This document shows, piece after piece, positions 9,639 to 17,838 of a stretch of DNA of 64,000 bases (position 1 is its first letter; each line of letters opens with the position of its first letter). A program made the position numbers and the translations under genes. The stretch is from Desulfobacteraceae bacterium (GTDB lineage: Bacteria; Desulfobacterota; Desulfobacteria; Desulfobacterales; Desulfobacteraceae): NCBI GenBank assembly GCA_024225635.1, contig JAAEMK010000464.1, forward strand, positions 1 to 64,000, read 5' to 3'. Below the pieces are notes generated by a model that made no database searches, was not told where the DNA came from, and saw nothing but the letters and a program-made list of their open reading frames with translations.

Positions 9639-10663
9639 TCGCCTACTTCATACGACGCCTCCTGCTGGTCATACCGACCTTTATAGGCATCACCATCATG
9701 GTGTTTGCCATCACCCGGTTTGTGCCCGGGGGGCCCATCGAACGGATCATTGCCGATGCAAGGCAGATGCAGTCCATGGGCCAGGGAGGCGCGGGCGATT
9801 CAGTGGCGGGAGCGGGCCAGCCCCTTTCGGAAGAGCAGATCGAGCGGCTCAAGCAGTACTACGGGTTTGACAAGCCCATCCTGGAGAGCTATTTCTCCTG
9901 GCTTGTCAAGGTGCTGAAAGGGGATCTGGGGCGCTCCACCCGCTACTACGATCCGGTGTGGGAGATGATCCGGGAGCGGATTCCCATATCCCTCTACTTT
10001 GGTGTCCTCACCATGATCATCGTCTACGGGGTGTGCATTCCCCTGGGCATTGCCAAGGCCGTGCGCCACAGGAGCGGGTTTGACAACATCTCCTCCATCC
10101 TGATCTTTACGGGATACGCCATTCCGGGCTGGGTTGCCGGGGTGATGATGCTGGTGGTATTTGCCTCGTGGATCGATCTCTTTCCCTTGGGGGGGCTTGT
10201 GTCGGAAGGGTTTGCAGACCTGTCGTTCATTGAAAAGGCGGGAGATCTTTTCCGGCATACCATGCTGCCGCTGCTCTCCTATGTGCTGGGGTCGTTTACC
10301 GTGATGACCCTTCTCATGAAGAACACCCTCATGGATAATCTTTCCTCCGACTATGTAAGGACCGCCATTGCCAAGGGATTGTCCTTCAAAAAGGCGGTGT
10401 TCCGCCATGCGCTCCAGAACAGCCTGATTCCCATCGCCACCCATTTCGGCAACAACGTGTCCATCATCCTTACGGGCTCGTTTCTCATCGAAAAGGTGTT
10501 CAACATCAACGGCATGGGGCTTCTGGGGTATGAATCCGTGGTGGACAGGGATTATCCCGTGGTCATGGGCATCCTCGTGATTTCATCCCTTCTCTTCATG
10601 CTGGGCAACATCCTGTCCGACCTGTGTGTCGCCCTTGTGGACCCCAGGGTGAGGTTCAAATGA
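9635..10663 (+). CDS. yejB: Oligopeptide ABC transporter permease, YejB-like
   Basis: The 342-residue permease starts with MIAYFIRRLLLVIPTFIGIT, typical of DppB/OppB/YejB, and has about six membrane helices. The EAA-loop region that docks the ATPase lies near AIAKGLSFKKAVFRHAL. The insert after the first helix (IIADARQMQ and a Gly/Ala-rich stretch) matches the YejB branch. It works with YejE, which overlaps its stop codon. The binding protein YejA and ATPase YejF are not in this window. Confidence 0.88.
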   Translation: MIAYFIRRLLLVIPTFIGITIMVFAITRFVPGGPIERIIADARQMQSMGQGGAGDSVAGAGQPLSEEQIERLKQYYGFDKPILESYFSWLVKVLKGDLGRSTRYYDPVWEMIRERIPISLYFGVLTMIIVYGVCIPLGIAKAVRHRSGFDNISSILIFTGYAIPGWVAGVMMLVVFASWIDLFPLGGLVSEGFADLSFIEKAGDLFRHTMLPLLSYVLGSFTVMTLLMKNTLMDNLSSDYVRTAIAKGLSFKKAVFRHALQNSLIPIATHFGNNVSIILTGSFLIEKVFNINGMGLLGYESVVDRDYPVVMGILVISSLLFMLGNILSDLCVALVDPRVRFK

Positions 10664-11700
10664 TATCATCCCTTACCAGAAAGAAGTGGCAGCGCTTTGT
10701 TTCCATCCGCAGGGGCTTTGTCTCCTTTGTCCTGCTCATGGTGATGATCTTTTTTTCCCTGTTTGCAGAGGTAATCATCAACTCCCGGGCCCTGGTGGTT
10801 TCCCATGGCGGCAAGCTTTATTTCCCCACCTACGGGGATATGATTCCGGGCAGCCGTTTAGGGCTCGATTATGATTATGAAACCGATTATCGGGATTTGC
10901 AAAAGAAGTTCCGGTCGGAAGGGGGCGATGACTGGGTTTTGATGCCCGTGGTGCCCTTCAACGCCTATGAGAACGACCTCAAGGAGGGCAGCTATCCCCC
11001 GTTTCCCCCCTCCCTTGGGGACAGGCATTTTCTGGGAACGGATAATGTGGGGCGGGACATTCTTGCGAGGCTGGTTTACGGGTTCAGGACCGCCATGGGG
11101 TTTTCCGTGATCCTGCTTGTTCTCAACTACTCCATAGGCATCTCACTTGGATGCGCCATGGGCTATTTCGGCGGCAGGTTCGATCTCCTTGTCCAGCGGA
11201 TATTGGAGGTGTGGAGCAACATCCCCTTTCTCTACGTGGTGATCATCGTCTCCTCCGTTGTGGTGCCGAGCTTCATGATCCTTTTATGCATTATGGCCTT
11301 TTTCGGCTGGATTCAGATGACCTGGGTCATGCGCACCATGACCTACCGGGAAAAGGAGCGGGAGTATGTGCTGGCGGCACGGTCCCTTGGGGCCTCCCAT
11401 GCCAGGATCATCTTCAAGCATATCATTCCCAACACCGTGTCCGTGATCGTGACCTATGCCCCCTTTGCCATCTCCGGCGGGATCGTGGCCCTGACCTCCC
11501 TGGACTACCTGGGGTTCGGCCTGCCTGCCCCCACCCCCTCCTGGGGGGAACTGCTCCAGCAGGGGTGGACCAACATGGGAGCCTGGTGGATCTCAGCCTC
11601 GGTGGTGGCGGCCCTTGTCATCACCCTCATGATCGTCACCTTTACCGGTGAGGGAATCCGTGAGGCCCTGGATCCCAAGATGCACACCACCTACGAGTAA
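10660..11700 (+). CDS. yejE: Oligopeptide ABC transporter permease, YejE-like
   Basis: The product has one helix at residues about 15-38, a long periplasmic segment typical of YejE ([17 protein letters not shown], then [11 protein letters not shown]), then five helices with the EAA loop [17 protein letters not shown]. The start chosen is ATG 10660, which overlaps the yejB stop (ATGA); the frame extends slightly further upstream. It is the last gene of the plus-strand run. The next gene is convergent, so the yejF ATPase expected here is absent. Confidence 0.87.
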   Translation: MISSLTRKKWQRFVSIRRGFVSFVLLMVMIFFSLFAEVIINSRALVVSHGGKLYFPTYGDMIPGSRLGLDYDYETDYRDLQKKFRSEGGDDWVLMPVVPFNAYENDLKEGSYPPFPPSLGDRHFLGTDNVGRDILARLVYGFRTAMGFSVILLVLNYSIGISLGCAMGYFGGRFDLLVQRILEVWSNIPFLYVVIIVSSVVVPSFMILLCIMAFFGWIQMTWVMRTMTYREKEREYVLAARSLGASHARIIFKHIIPNTVSVIVTYAPFAISGGIVALTSLDYLGFGLPAPTPSWGELLQQGWTNMGAWWISASVVAALVITLMIVTFTGEGIREALDPKMHTTYE

Positions 11701-11720
11701 TTACGTAACAATAACAACGA

Positions 11721-12446
11721 TTATTCGATCATCTCTTTTACCGAATCAAGGTCCATGAGAACCTTTTCCGGGGAAAGCTCTTCCCAGCCGTCCTCCTTGA
11801 TGCGGTTGATCTCTTCGATCAGTTTGCCAAGGGCCTTGGTGTAGCGGCCGGCGGATGCGAGGCCCGTGGTGGTCTTGCCCTTGAGCTCGCCGCTTTCCCT
11901 GCGCATCTCCTGCATCTCCTGGAACGCCTTGTTAATGGATTTCTCCCCTGAGTTGACGCTTTCCTTGAGTTCCTCATCCCCGTGTTCCAGGACCTTCTGG
12001 GCTTTCTCGATCTTGCTTGCGCTGGTGCCAAGCTCCTTGGCCCTGAGTTTGGAAAGTTCCTTTTTGGTGAGGGATTCTCCTTCGGCGTCATCTGCGTCGT
12101 TCAGCTTGTCCAGCACCTCCAGGCAGCGGATGATATCCTCGTCCGCAAGGTTCCTGCGGTTTCGCTGGACATGGAAGCTGTAGAGCAGGGCGTCATCTTC
12201 GTTCTCAAAACTCTTGAACAGCACGGGCACCTGGGGAAGTTCGATGGCAAGGGCCGCTGTGTAGCGGGTATGCCCGTCCACGATGATGTTCTTCTCCTTC
12301 CACACGATGATGGGGAAGACATCGTCAAATCCGTTGGATTCCATGTCGGTCTTGATGCTGTCAAGGGTGTCGCTGCCCATGGGAAAGAGCGCCGAAAAGG
12401 GTTCCTTCACGTTGAGTTCGTTGATGTCGGTCAGGGTTGTCTGCAT
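11721..12446 (-). CDS. ParB/Srx-domain protein, orphan
   Basis: The first 100 residues form a ParB N-terminal (ParB/Srx) fold with the conserved VDGHTRYTAA segment (box I region) and the VQRNRRNL motif (box II region). A helical, charged region (about 100-241) follows, with possible HTH and coiled-coil segments. ParB-family proteins bind CTP and DNA, but no parA partner, parS site or replication gene is nearby, so a chromosome-partition role is not supported. The start has a clear GGAGG. It sits convergent with yejE. Confidence 0.8.
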   Translation of the reverse strand: MQTTLTDINELNVKEPFSALFPMGSDTLDSIKTDMESNGFDDVFPIIVWKEKNIIVDGHTRYTAALAIELPQVPVLFKSFENEDDALLYSFHVQRNRRNLADEDIIRCLEVLDKLNDADDAEGESLTKKELSKLRAKELGTSASKIEKAQKVLEHGDEELKESVNSGEKSINKAFQEMQEMRRESGELKGKTTTGLASAGRYTKALGKLIEEINRIKEDGWEELSPEKVLMDLDSVKEMIE

Positions 12447-12485
12447 TTATCCTCCAGCCGGTAAAAATATATTATCATCGCATAT

Positions 12486-12532
12486 GAATTGAGCCCGGTT
12501 CCCAATACAACCGGTAACGCTGGTCTCAATTC
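12486..12532. repeat. Nested inverted repeat between ABC-F and ParB-like genes
   Basis: An outer pair (GAATTGAG 12486-12493 with CTCAATTC 12525-12532) encloses an inner pair (CCGGTT 12495-12500 with AACCGG 12509-12514). It could be an operator or an RNA hairpin upstream of the ParB-like gene. A related TATGAATTG stretch lies at 16376-16384. Confidence 0.35.
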
Positions 12533-12555
12533 GATTGCAAACGCCTATGGGCGTA

Positions 12556-14178
12556 TCAGCTTGCTGCCGCCATGGACGGCTTCTTTTTATTCGTGGCCTT
12601 TTCCATGGATTCAAGATAGTCGTCAAAACCCATGGCACGGTCTATGACCCCCTGGGGAGTGAACTCCACAATCCTGTTGGCAATGGTTGAGATAAACTGG
12701 TGGTCATGGGATGAGAAGATCACTGTCTCGGGGAACGCAACCAGGCCATCGTTCAGGGCGGTGATGGATTCAAGATCCAGGTGGTTGGTGGGCTCGTCCA
12801 GGACAAGGACATTGGCGTTGGTGAGCATCATCCTTGAGAGCATGCACCGGACCCGCTCCCCACCGGAGAGGACGGAGGTTTTTTTCAACGACTCCTCGCC
12901 TGAAAAGAGCATTCTTCCAAGAAAGCCACGGGAAAAGGTTTCGCCTTCGGTGTGGTACCGGCCGAGCCAATCCACAAGGGTGATATCCTTCTCAAAATAG
13001 GCGGCGTTGTCCTGGGGAAAGTTGGATGGGGTGATGGTTACTCCCCAGCGATAGGTTCCGCTGTCCGGTTCCATCTCTCCCGCAAGGATCTGGAACAGGG
13101 TCGTTTTTGCCAGGCTGTCGGTCCCCACAAAGGCGATTTTGTCCCCATTGTTGACCACAAGGTTGAGGTTGCTGATCACCTCGACTCCGTCTATGGTCTT
13201 TGACAGGTTCTCGATCTCCAGGATCACGTTACCGCAGGGGCGCTCAGCCTTGAAACTGATATAGGGATAGCGCCGGGAAGAGACCGGCAGCTCTTCGATG
13301 GTGAGCTTTTCCAGCAGCTTTTTCCGGGAGGTGGCCTGTTTTGACTTGGATGCGTTGGAACTGAAGCGCTGGATGAAGGATTTCAGCTCGTTGGCCTTGT
13401 CCTGGGTCTTTCTGTTCTCGTTCTGCTTCTGCTTCAGGATGAGGCGGCTTGCCTGGTACCAGAAGTCGTAGTTGCCCACGAACACCTGGATCTTGCCGAA
13501 GTCGATATCAGCGATGTGGGTGCACACCTGGTTGAGGAAGTGGCGGTCATGGGAGACCACGATCACCGTGTTCTGGAACCGGAAGAGAAACTCTTCAAGC
13601 CATTGGATGGAGCGGTGGTCCAGATGGTTGGTGGGCTCATCGAGAAGCAGGACATCGGGGTTGCCGAACAGGGCCTGGGCCAAAAGGACCCTTACCTTGT
13701 CCTTGGCTTCCAGCTCCTTCATCCGCTTGTGGCAGAGGGAGTCGTCGATGCCAAGTCCGTTCAAAAGGACCGAAGCCTCGGATTCGGCTTCATACCCGTT
13801 CATATCGGCGAATTCCGCCTCGAGTTCAGCCGAACGGATGCCGTCTTCCTCTGTGAATTCCGGTTTTGCGTAGATGGCGTCCCGGGCGTTCATCACCTTA
13901 TAGAGTTTCTGGTGGCCCATGATCACCGTTGCTATGACCGTCTCTTCGTCAAAGGCATAGTGGTCCTGTTTCAGGACGGCGATTCTTTCTTTCGGTCCCA
14001 CACTGACCCCGCCCTGGTCCGGATCGAGTTCTCCCGAGAGGATCTTTAAAAAGGTGGATTTGCCGGCTCCGTTCGCTCCGATCAGTCCGTAGCAGTTTCC
14101 CGGGGTGAATTTTATGTTGACGTCTTTGAACAAGACCCGTTTGCCAAAACCGAGGGTGACGTTGGATGTGCTTATCAT
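12556..14178 (-). CDS. ABC-F family ATPase (YbiT-like)
   Basis: This soluble protein of about 540 residues has two ABC cassettes: Walker A GANGAGKST (about residue 37) and a second, diverged one at GTDSLAKTT; signature motifs LSGGERVR and the weaker first copy; Walker B LLLDEPTNHLDH and VLDEPTNHLDLE. The linker between cassettes is charged and helical. ABC-F proteins act at the ribosome E site in translation or antibiotic protection rather than in transport. The start is ATG 14178, with AAGGAA 7 bases upstream; the frame extends to 14211 without a good site. The second P-loop has Leu-Ala where Gly-x-Gly is usual, as in some YbiT proteins. Confidence 0.9.
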   Translation of the reverse strand: MISTSNVTLGFGKRVLFKDVNIKFTPGNCYGLIGANGAGKSTFLKILSGELDPDQGGVSVGPKERIAVLKQDHYAFDEETVIATVIMGHQKLYKVMNARDAIYAKPEFTEEDGIRSAELEAEFADMNGYEAESEASVLLNGLGIDDSLCHKRMKELEAKDKVRVLLAQALFGNPDVLLLDEPTNHLDHRSIQWLEEFLFRFQNTVIVVSHDRHFLNQVCTHIADIDFGKIQVFVGNYDFWYQASRLILKQKQNENRKTQDKANELKSFIQRFSSNASKSKQATSRKKLLEKLTIEELPVSSRRYPYISFKAERPCGNVILEIENLSKTIDGVEVISNLNLVVNNGDKIAFVGTDSLAKTTLFQILAGEMEPDSGTYRWGVTITPSNFPQDNAAYFEKDITLVDWLGRYHTEGETFSRGFLGRMLFSGEESLKKTSVLSGGERVRCMLSRMMLTNANVLVLDEPTNHLDLESITALNDGLVAFPETVIFSSHDHQFISTIANRIVEFTPQGVIDRAMGFDDYLESMEKATNKKKPSMAAAS

Positions 14179-14204
14179 CTGAAAGTTCCTTGTGCATAAT
14201 ATAA

Positions 14205-14230
14205 AAACCACAGGGCGAACCCTGTGGTTT
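14205..14230 (-). terminator. Rho-independent terminator of the methyltransferase gene
   Basis: An 11-bp perfect stem (AAACCACAGGG with CCCTGTGGTTT) has a four-base loop, TTCG on the minus strand, and a TTTTTAT run on that strand. It separates the methyltransferase gene from the ABC-F gene. Confidence 0.85.
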
Positions 14231-14276
14231 GAGTGAAGAAAGCTTATATACTATCTTAGGGGTATATGCAACAATT

Positions 14277-14942
14277 TTAAGGTTTTGGCGTTAACTTAAA
14301 GAGAACCACCGGGATCTCCTTGCCATCGGATTTCATGGCCTGCTTTTTCATGGCGATGGTGTAGTGCTCATCCATGGCCTTGGCGAATTTCAGTGAGGTC
14401 CGCCGCATGCCTTCGGCAAGGATGATGGTGCCGCCGGGCTTGAGGTAGCGCTGGAACAAAAGGTAGAGGCCCATGATGTCCTCTTCCTTGAAAACCACCT
14501 CGGAACCGATGATATAGTCGAACTGGCCTTCGATGAGGGGGTTGTTCCAGTCAAGCTCCCGGATGTCGACATTGTCGAGGTTGTTGAGCCGGGCATTGGC
14601 CTTTGCAAAGTTGATGGCATCCTTGTTGTACTCGGTGATGGTCACGTTGTGGCCCATCTTTGCCGCCGCAAGCCCCGCGACCCCCATGCCCGCGCCGATC
14701 TCGAGAAAACGCTTGCCGGGATCGGGTGTGATGGCCGCCAGCTGAAAGGACAGCACCGCCGTGGCCTCCCAGATCTTGCTCCACAGGGGAAAGTTGGTGA
14801 ACACGTCGTCCTTGTTGATGAAACGATCGATTTTTTTGGGGACAAAAAATTTAAGCGCATGGCCGGCCACCTGGTAGTCGGTCTCCTCTACATCATACTC
14901 CTGCCTGAAGGTATCAAGGGAAAACATGGGTGTCTGTATCAT
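14277..14942 (-). CDS. Class I SAM-dependent methyltransferase
   Basis: The 221-residue protein has a glycine-rich SAM motif I (LEIGAGMGVAGLAAAKMG, about residues 91-108), an acidic motif II end (ITEYNKDAINFA) and a post-motif FDYIIGSEVVFKEED. This is the layout of small PrmA/METTL21-type protein methyltransferases. The substrate cannot be inferred. The first ATG is very close to AAGGA, so the sixth codon (ATG) could be the true start. It has its own terminator. Confidence 0.8.
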   Translation of the reverse strand: MIQTPMFSLDTFRQEYDVEETDYQVAGHALKFFVPKKIDRFINKDDVFTNFPLWSKIWEATAVLSFQLAAITPDPGKRFLEIGAGMGVAGLAAAKMGHNVTITEYNKDAINFAKANARLNNLDNVDIRELDWNNPLIEGQFDYIIGSEVVFKEEDIMGLYLLFQRYLKPGGTIILAEGMRRTSLKFAKAMDEHYTIAMKKQAMKSDGKEIPVVLFKLTPKP

Positions 14943-15030
14943 TCCTTTTTTTTACAGCTTTTTTGCCATTTAATCCGGGGGATAGTACCAGATTCTTGGG
15001 AGGGAGACAAGGGCTTGTCTTGTTCCCGGG

Positions 15031-15942
15031 TCAGGTGACCAGGGTGAGGCCCATGTTCCTGGCGATTTTCACGGCGCTGCGGAATTCGTCCGTGGTGATT
15101 CCCCGTGACAAATCCGGGAATCGGCGGGCCAGGTAGCAGGGCCGGTACTGGGACATGACGTTGACCACCATGTCGGGGGAGACATGATCCCTGATGAATT
15201 CCATCACCTTTTCAGTGCCGGCAAGGTCATGGGGCATCACCAGGTGGCGCAGGACCACCCCGGAGATGGCGGTGCCCGTTGGTGAAACCTTCAGGTCTCC
15301 CACCTGGGCGTGCATCTCCTTTATGGCCGCTTTTGCGATTTCGGGGTAATCCGGGGCGTTGCAGAAACGGCGGGCAGGCTCGCTCTCCCAGAACTTGAAA
15401 TCCGGAAGATAGATGTCCACCACCCCGTCAAGGAGCTTCAGGGTCTCAACGCTGTCATAGCCGGAGCTGTTGTAGATCAAGGGAAGGGAGAGGCCCTGCT
15501 CTGCTGCAATGTCAAGGGCTTCGAGTATCCAGGGCACCACATGGGTGGGGGTCACAAGGTTGATGTTGTGGCAGCCGGCCTGTTCAAGCGCCAGCATCAT
15601 TGCGGCGATATCCCCAGGTTCCGTCTCCCGGCCGTCGCCCTTGTGGCTGATCTCATAGTTCTGGCAGAAGAGGCAGCCCAGGTTGCAGAAGGTGAAGAAA
15701 ATGGTACCGGATCCCCTGGAGCCCACAAAAAAGGGCTCTTCCCCGAAATGGGGACTGAAGCTTGAAACCAGGACCTTTGTTCCTGTGTTGCACACGCCGG
15801 TCTCTCCCTTGAGGCGGTTGACCTTGCACTGCCTGGGGCAGAGGGTGCATTTCTCAAGGATCTTCCTTGCCCGGGCGATTTTTGCGGCCAGGGTTCCGCT
15901 TTTTCTTGCCTTTACATAGTTGGGAACATAAGGTTTCATCAT
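15031..15942 (-). CDS. Radical SAM protein (PflA/COG1313-like)
   Basis: The 303-residue protein carries a CNLGCLFCQN radical SAM cluster motif (CxxxCxxC, about residues 86-93), preceded by an N-terminal Cys pair region (CTLCPRQCKVNR and GVCNTG) typical of the COG1313 branch. It binds a 4Fe-4S cluster and SAM; the substrate is unknown for this branch. It starts just after the Mth938-like gene, suggesting an operon. Confidence 0.85.
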   Translation of the reverse strand: MMKPYVPNYVKARKSGTLAAKIARARKILEKCTLCPRQCKVNRLKGETGVCNTGTKVLVSSFSPHFGEEPFFVGSRGSGTIFFTFCNLGCLFCQNYEISHKGDGRETEPGDIAAMMLALEQAGCHNINLVTPTHVVPWILEALDIAAEQGLSLPLIYNSSGYDSVETLKLLDGVVDIYLPDFKFWESEPARRFCNAPDYPEIAKAAIKEMHAQVGDLKVSPTGTAISGVVLRHLVMPHDLAGTEKVMEFIRDHVSPDMVVNVMSQYRPCYLARRFPDLSRGITTDEFRSAVKIARNMGLTLVT

Positions 15943-15945
15943 GGC

Positions 15946-16290
15946 TCAGCATGTCAGGTGAAAACCGGCAACAAAGGCTTCATCGGTATCGAGGAGGGCG
16001 TTCACCCGCTTTATGGCCGTGGGCGTGGGCTCCTCGATGAGCTGAATCTTCCTTGCCGCAAGATAGGTTTTTAAACGGTCCGATGCGATCATCCGTCCAG
16101 GCTGCCCCTGTCCCAGCAGAACCTGTGTGGTGTTATCGTCAAGAACCGCCTCAATATCCTCCACTTCCACCCGGTGCCCCTGTTTGCGCCACCAGGAGGG
16201 GTGGATGCCGGAGGATGAGGATATCAACAGATCGCTGGTGTAGCTCTTTCCGTTGATGACCATGGTGCCAAAGGAGTAATTTTCTATCAT
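15946..16290 (-). CDS. Mth938-like domain protein (DUF498)
   Basis: The small protein of 114 residues has the NDUFAF3/Mth938 fold signature (FGTMVINGKSYTSDLLI near the start, LLGQGQPGRM in the middle). The function is unknown in bacteria. The start is ATG 16290 with AAGAAGG upstream; a longer frame to 16353 lacks a site. It lies directly upstream of the radical SAM gene. Confidence 0.8.
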   Translation of the reverse strand: MIENYSFGTMVINGKSYTSDLLISSSSGIHPSWWRKQGHRVEVEDIEAVLDDNTTQVLLGQGQPGRMIASDRLKTYLAARKIQLIEEPTPTAIKRVNALLDTDEAFVAGFHLTC

Positions 16291-16315
16291 GGTGCCTTCT
16301 TTATGATTTTGTATT

Positions 16316-16348
16316 CCGGCGCCCCTGGGGAAAACCGGTGGGCGCCGG
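16316..16348. terminator. GC-rich hairpin after the OmpA/VWA gene
   Basis: A 9-bp perfect stem (CCGGCGCCC with GGGCGCCGG) with a 15-base loop lies between the OmpA/VWA gene end and the Mth938-like start. No strong T-run follows on the minus strand, so it may be a weak terminator or an attenuating hairpin. Confidence 0.4.
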
Positions 16349-16401
16349 AACACAAAAGATTTTTAGCTCATCGCCTATGAATTGGGTTCAACCATCCATA
16401 G

Positions 16402-17661
16402 CTATTCAACGGGGTGAAGCTCAACACGCCGGTTCATGGCACGGCCTTTGTCGGTATCGTTGGATGCCACGGGCTTGGTTTCCCCAAGGCCTTCCGAGGT
16501 GAGGCGCAGGGCGGAAATGCCCTTGGACTCCAGGTACTCCTTGACGGCATTGGCCCGGCGCTGGGAAAGGTCCTGGTTGTACTTCTCGGCACCGCGGCTG
16601 TCGGTGTGGCCCTTGATGGCGATCTTCAGGTTCGGATTCTTTTCCAGGATGGTAACGATGTTGTCAAGCTCCGGGAAGGAGGCGGGTTTTATATCGGCCG
16701 ATTCATACTCAAACAGCAGGTCCATGAGAATCCAGCACCCAAGGGCGTTGACCCTGGCTGCCAGGGGGGTTCCCGGGCATTGATCCTTGTAGTCGTAAAC
16801 GCCGTCCTGGTCCGAGTCAAAGGGGCATCCCCAGGTATCCACGCTGACTCCGCGGGGGGTGTTGGGGCATCGGTCCCTTGCGTCAAGCACGCCGTCTTTG
16901 TCCCTGTCTTTCGGGAGAACCGCGGGTTTGATTTTTTTGCGCACGATCCTCTTTGAGAGGAACACGGTCTCAACAAAGTCCGCCATGGCAGGGCCGGTGA
17001 GAAGGTCGTCCGCCTTTGAAAGGAAACCGCAATCGCCGATTACGGCCAGCTCCTGCATCAGGGCCATGCCGTCGGCATCGTCTCCCACCAGCACCGGATA
17101 GATGCACAGGGATGAACCGAAGTTTTCCTTGAGCATGGTGGCATAATCCGCAGTGTCGGCCGCCATGGCCTTGCCGTCGCTTACGATGATGAGGGCGGTC
17201 TTGGTGAGAACCCCTTCAAAGTCCTTTACAGCGGCGCAAAGGGCTTTGTGCATGGGGCTTGAGCCGCCGGGAACGGGGATACCGTCAAGTCCCGCGGCAA
17301 GTTCGGCCGTTGAGTAAGGCGCCATTCCGTAGGCTGATATGGTGCTCTTCCGCGTGATGGTGTCATCGTGGCCAAAGGTTCTGAGGCCCGCGTTCTGGCC
17401 AAGTTCCGGAATCGTCCGGTTCAGTCGTTCGACGAATTCCCTGGCAATGGTGAATTTTGTTTGACCGGTGCTGGGCTTACCCATGGAGCTTGAGGCGTCG
17501 AGGATAACAAGGAAATTGCTTATTCCGGATCTGTACCCGGTTGTGTCAAAGGTTTTGGGCTGAAAGTCCGGCAGATGTTTTACCGGTGCCCGGCCCGCGC
17601 ATGCCGGTAGTAAAAAGGCCATGCATAGGATAATAACATGTTTTAAGGTTAATTTTTTCAT
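16402..17661 (-). CDS. VWA plus OmpA-like outer-membrane lipoprotein
   Basis: Residues 1-21 are a lipoprotein signal with lipobox LLPAC. A von Willebrand A domain follows (about 50-235) with a MIDAS start DASSS. Two thrombospondin type-3 calcium repeats (DKDGVLDARDRCP and DQDGVYDYKDQCP) link to a C-terminal OmpA domain with GHTDSRGAEKYNQDLSQRR, which binds peptidoglycan. It is probably an outer-membrane lipoprotein facing the periplasm. The VWA plus TSP3 plus OmpA order is a known combination but of unknown function. AAGGAGG precedes the start. Confidence 0.88.
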   Translation of the reverse strand: MKKLTLKHVIILCMAFLLPACAGRAPVKHLPDFQPKTFDTTGYRSGISNFLVILDASSSMGKPSTGQTKFTIAREFVERLNRTIPELGQNAGLRTFGHDDTITRKSTISAYGMAPYSTAELAAGLDGIPVPGGSSPMHKALCAAVKDFEGVLTKTALIIVSDGKAMAADTADYATMLKENFGSSLCIYPVLVGDDADGMALMQELAVIGDCGFLSKADDLLTGPAMADFVETVFLSKRIVRKKIKPAVLPKDRDKDGVLDARDRCPNTPRGVSVDTWGCPFDSDQDGVYDYKDQCPGTPLAARVNALGCWILMDLLFEYESADIKPASFPELDNIVTILEKNPNLKIAIKGHTDSRGAEKYNQDLSQRRANAVKEYLESKGISALRLTSEGLGETKPVASNDTDKGRAMNRRVELHPVE

Positions 17662-17777
17662 GGGTACGCCTCCTTTATTATTATTGGGGGTGATTCAGAT
17701 TGTCCTGTGGTTTGAAATTCGGGTGTAAGTATTAGCAATCATTCTCGTATAGGCCGGGAGGGGTGTCAAGCACTAAT

Positions 17778-17820
17778 AAAAAAAAGGCCCGATGCCCTCC
17801 GGCGGGGGAGGGCATCGGGC
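17778..17820 (-). terminator. Rho-independent terminator after topA
   Basis: A 14-bp perfect stem (17787-17800 with 17807-17820) and six-base loop is followed on the minus strand by C and eight T (17785-17778). It ends transcription of the dprA-topA unit. Confidence 0.92.
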
Positions 17821-17838
17821 TTTTATAGAATCAGACAG

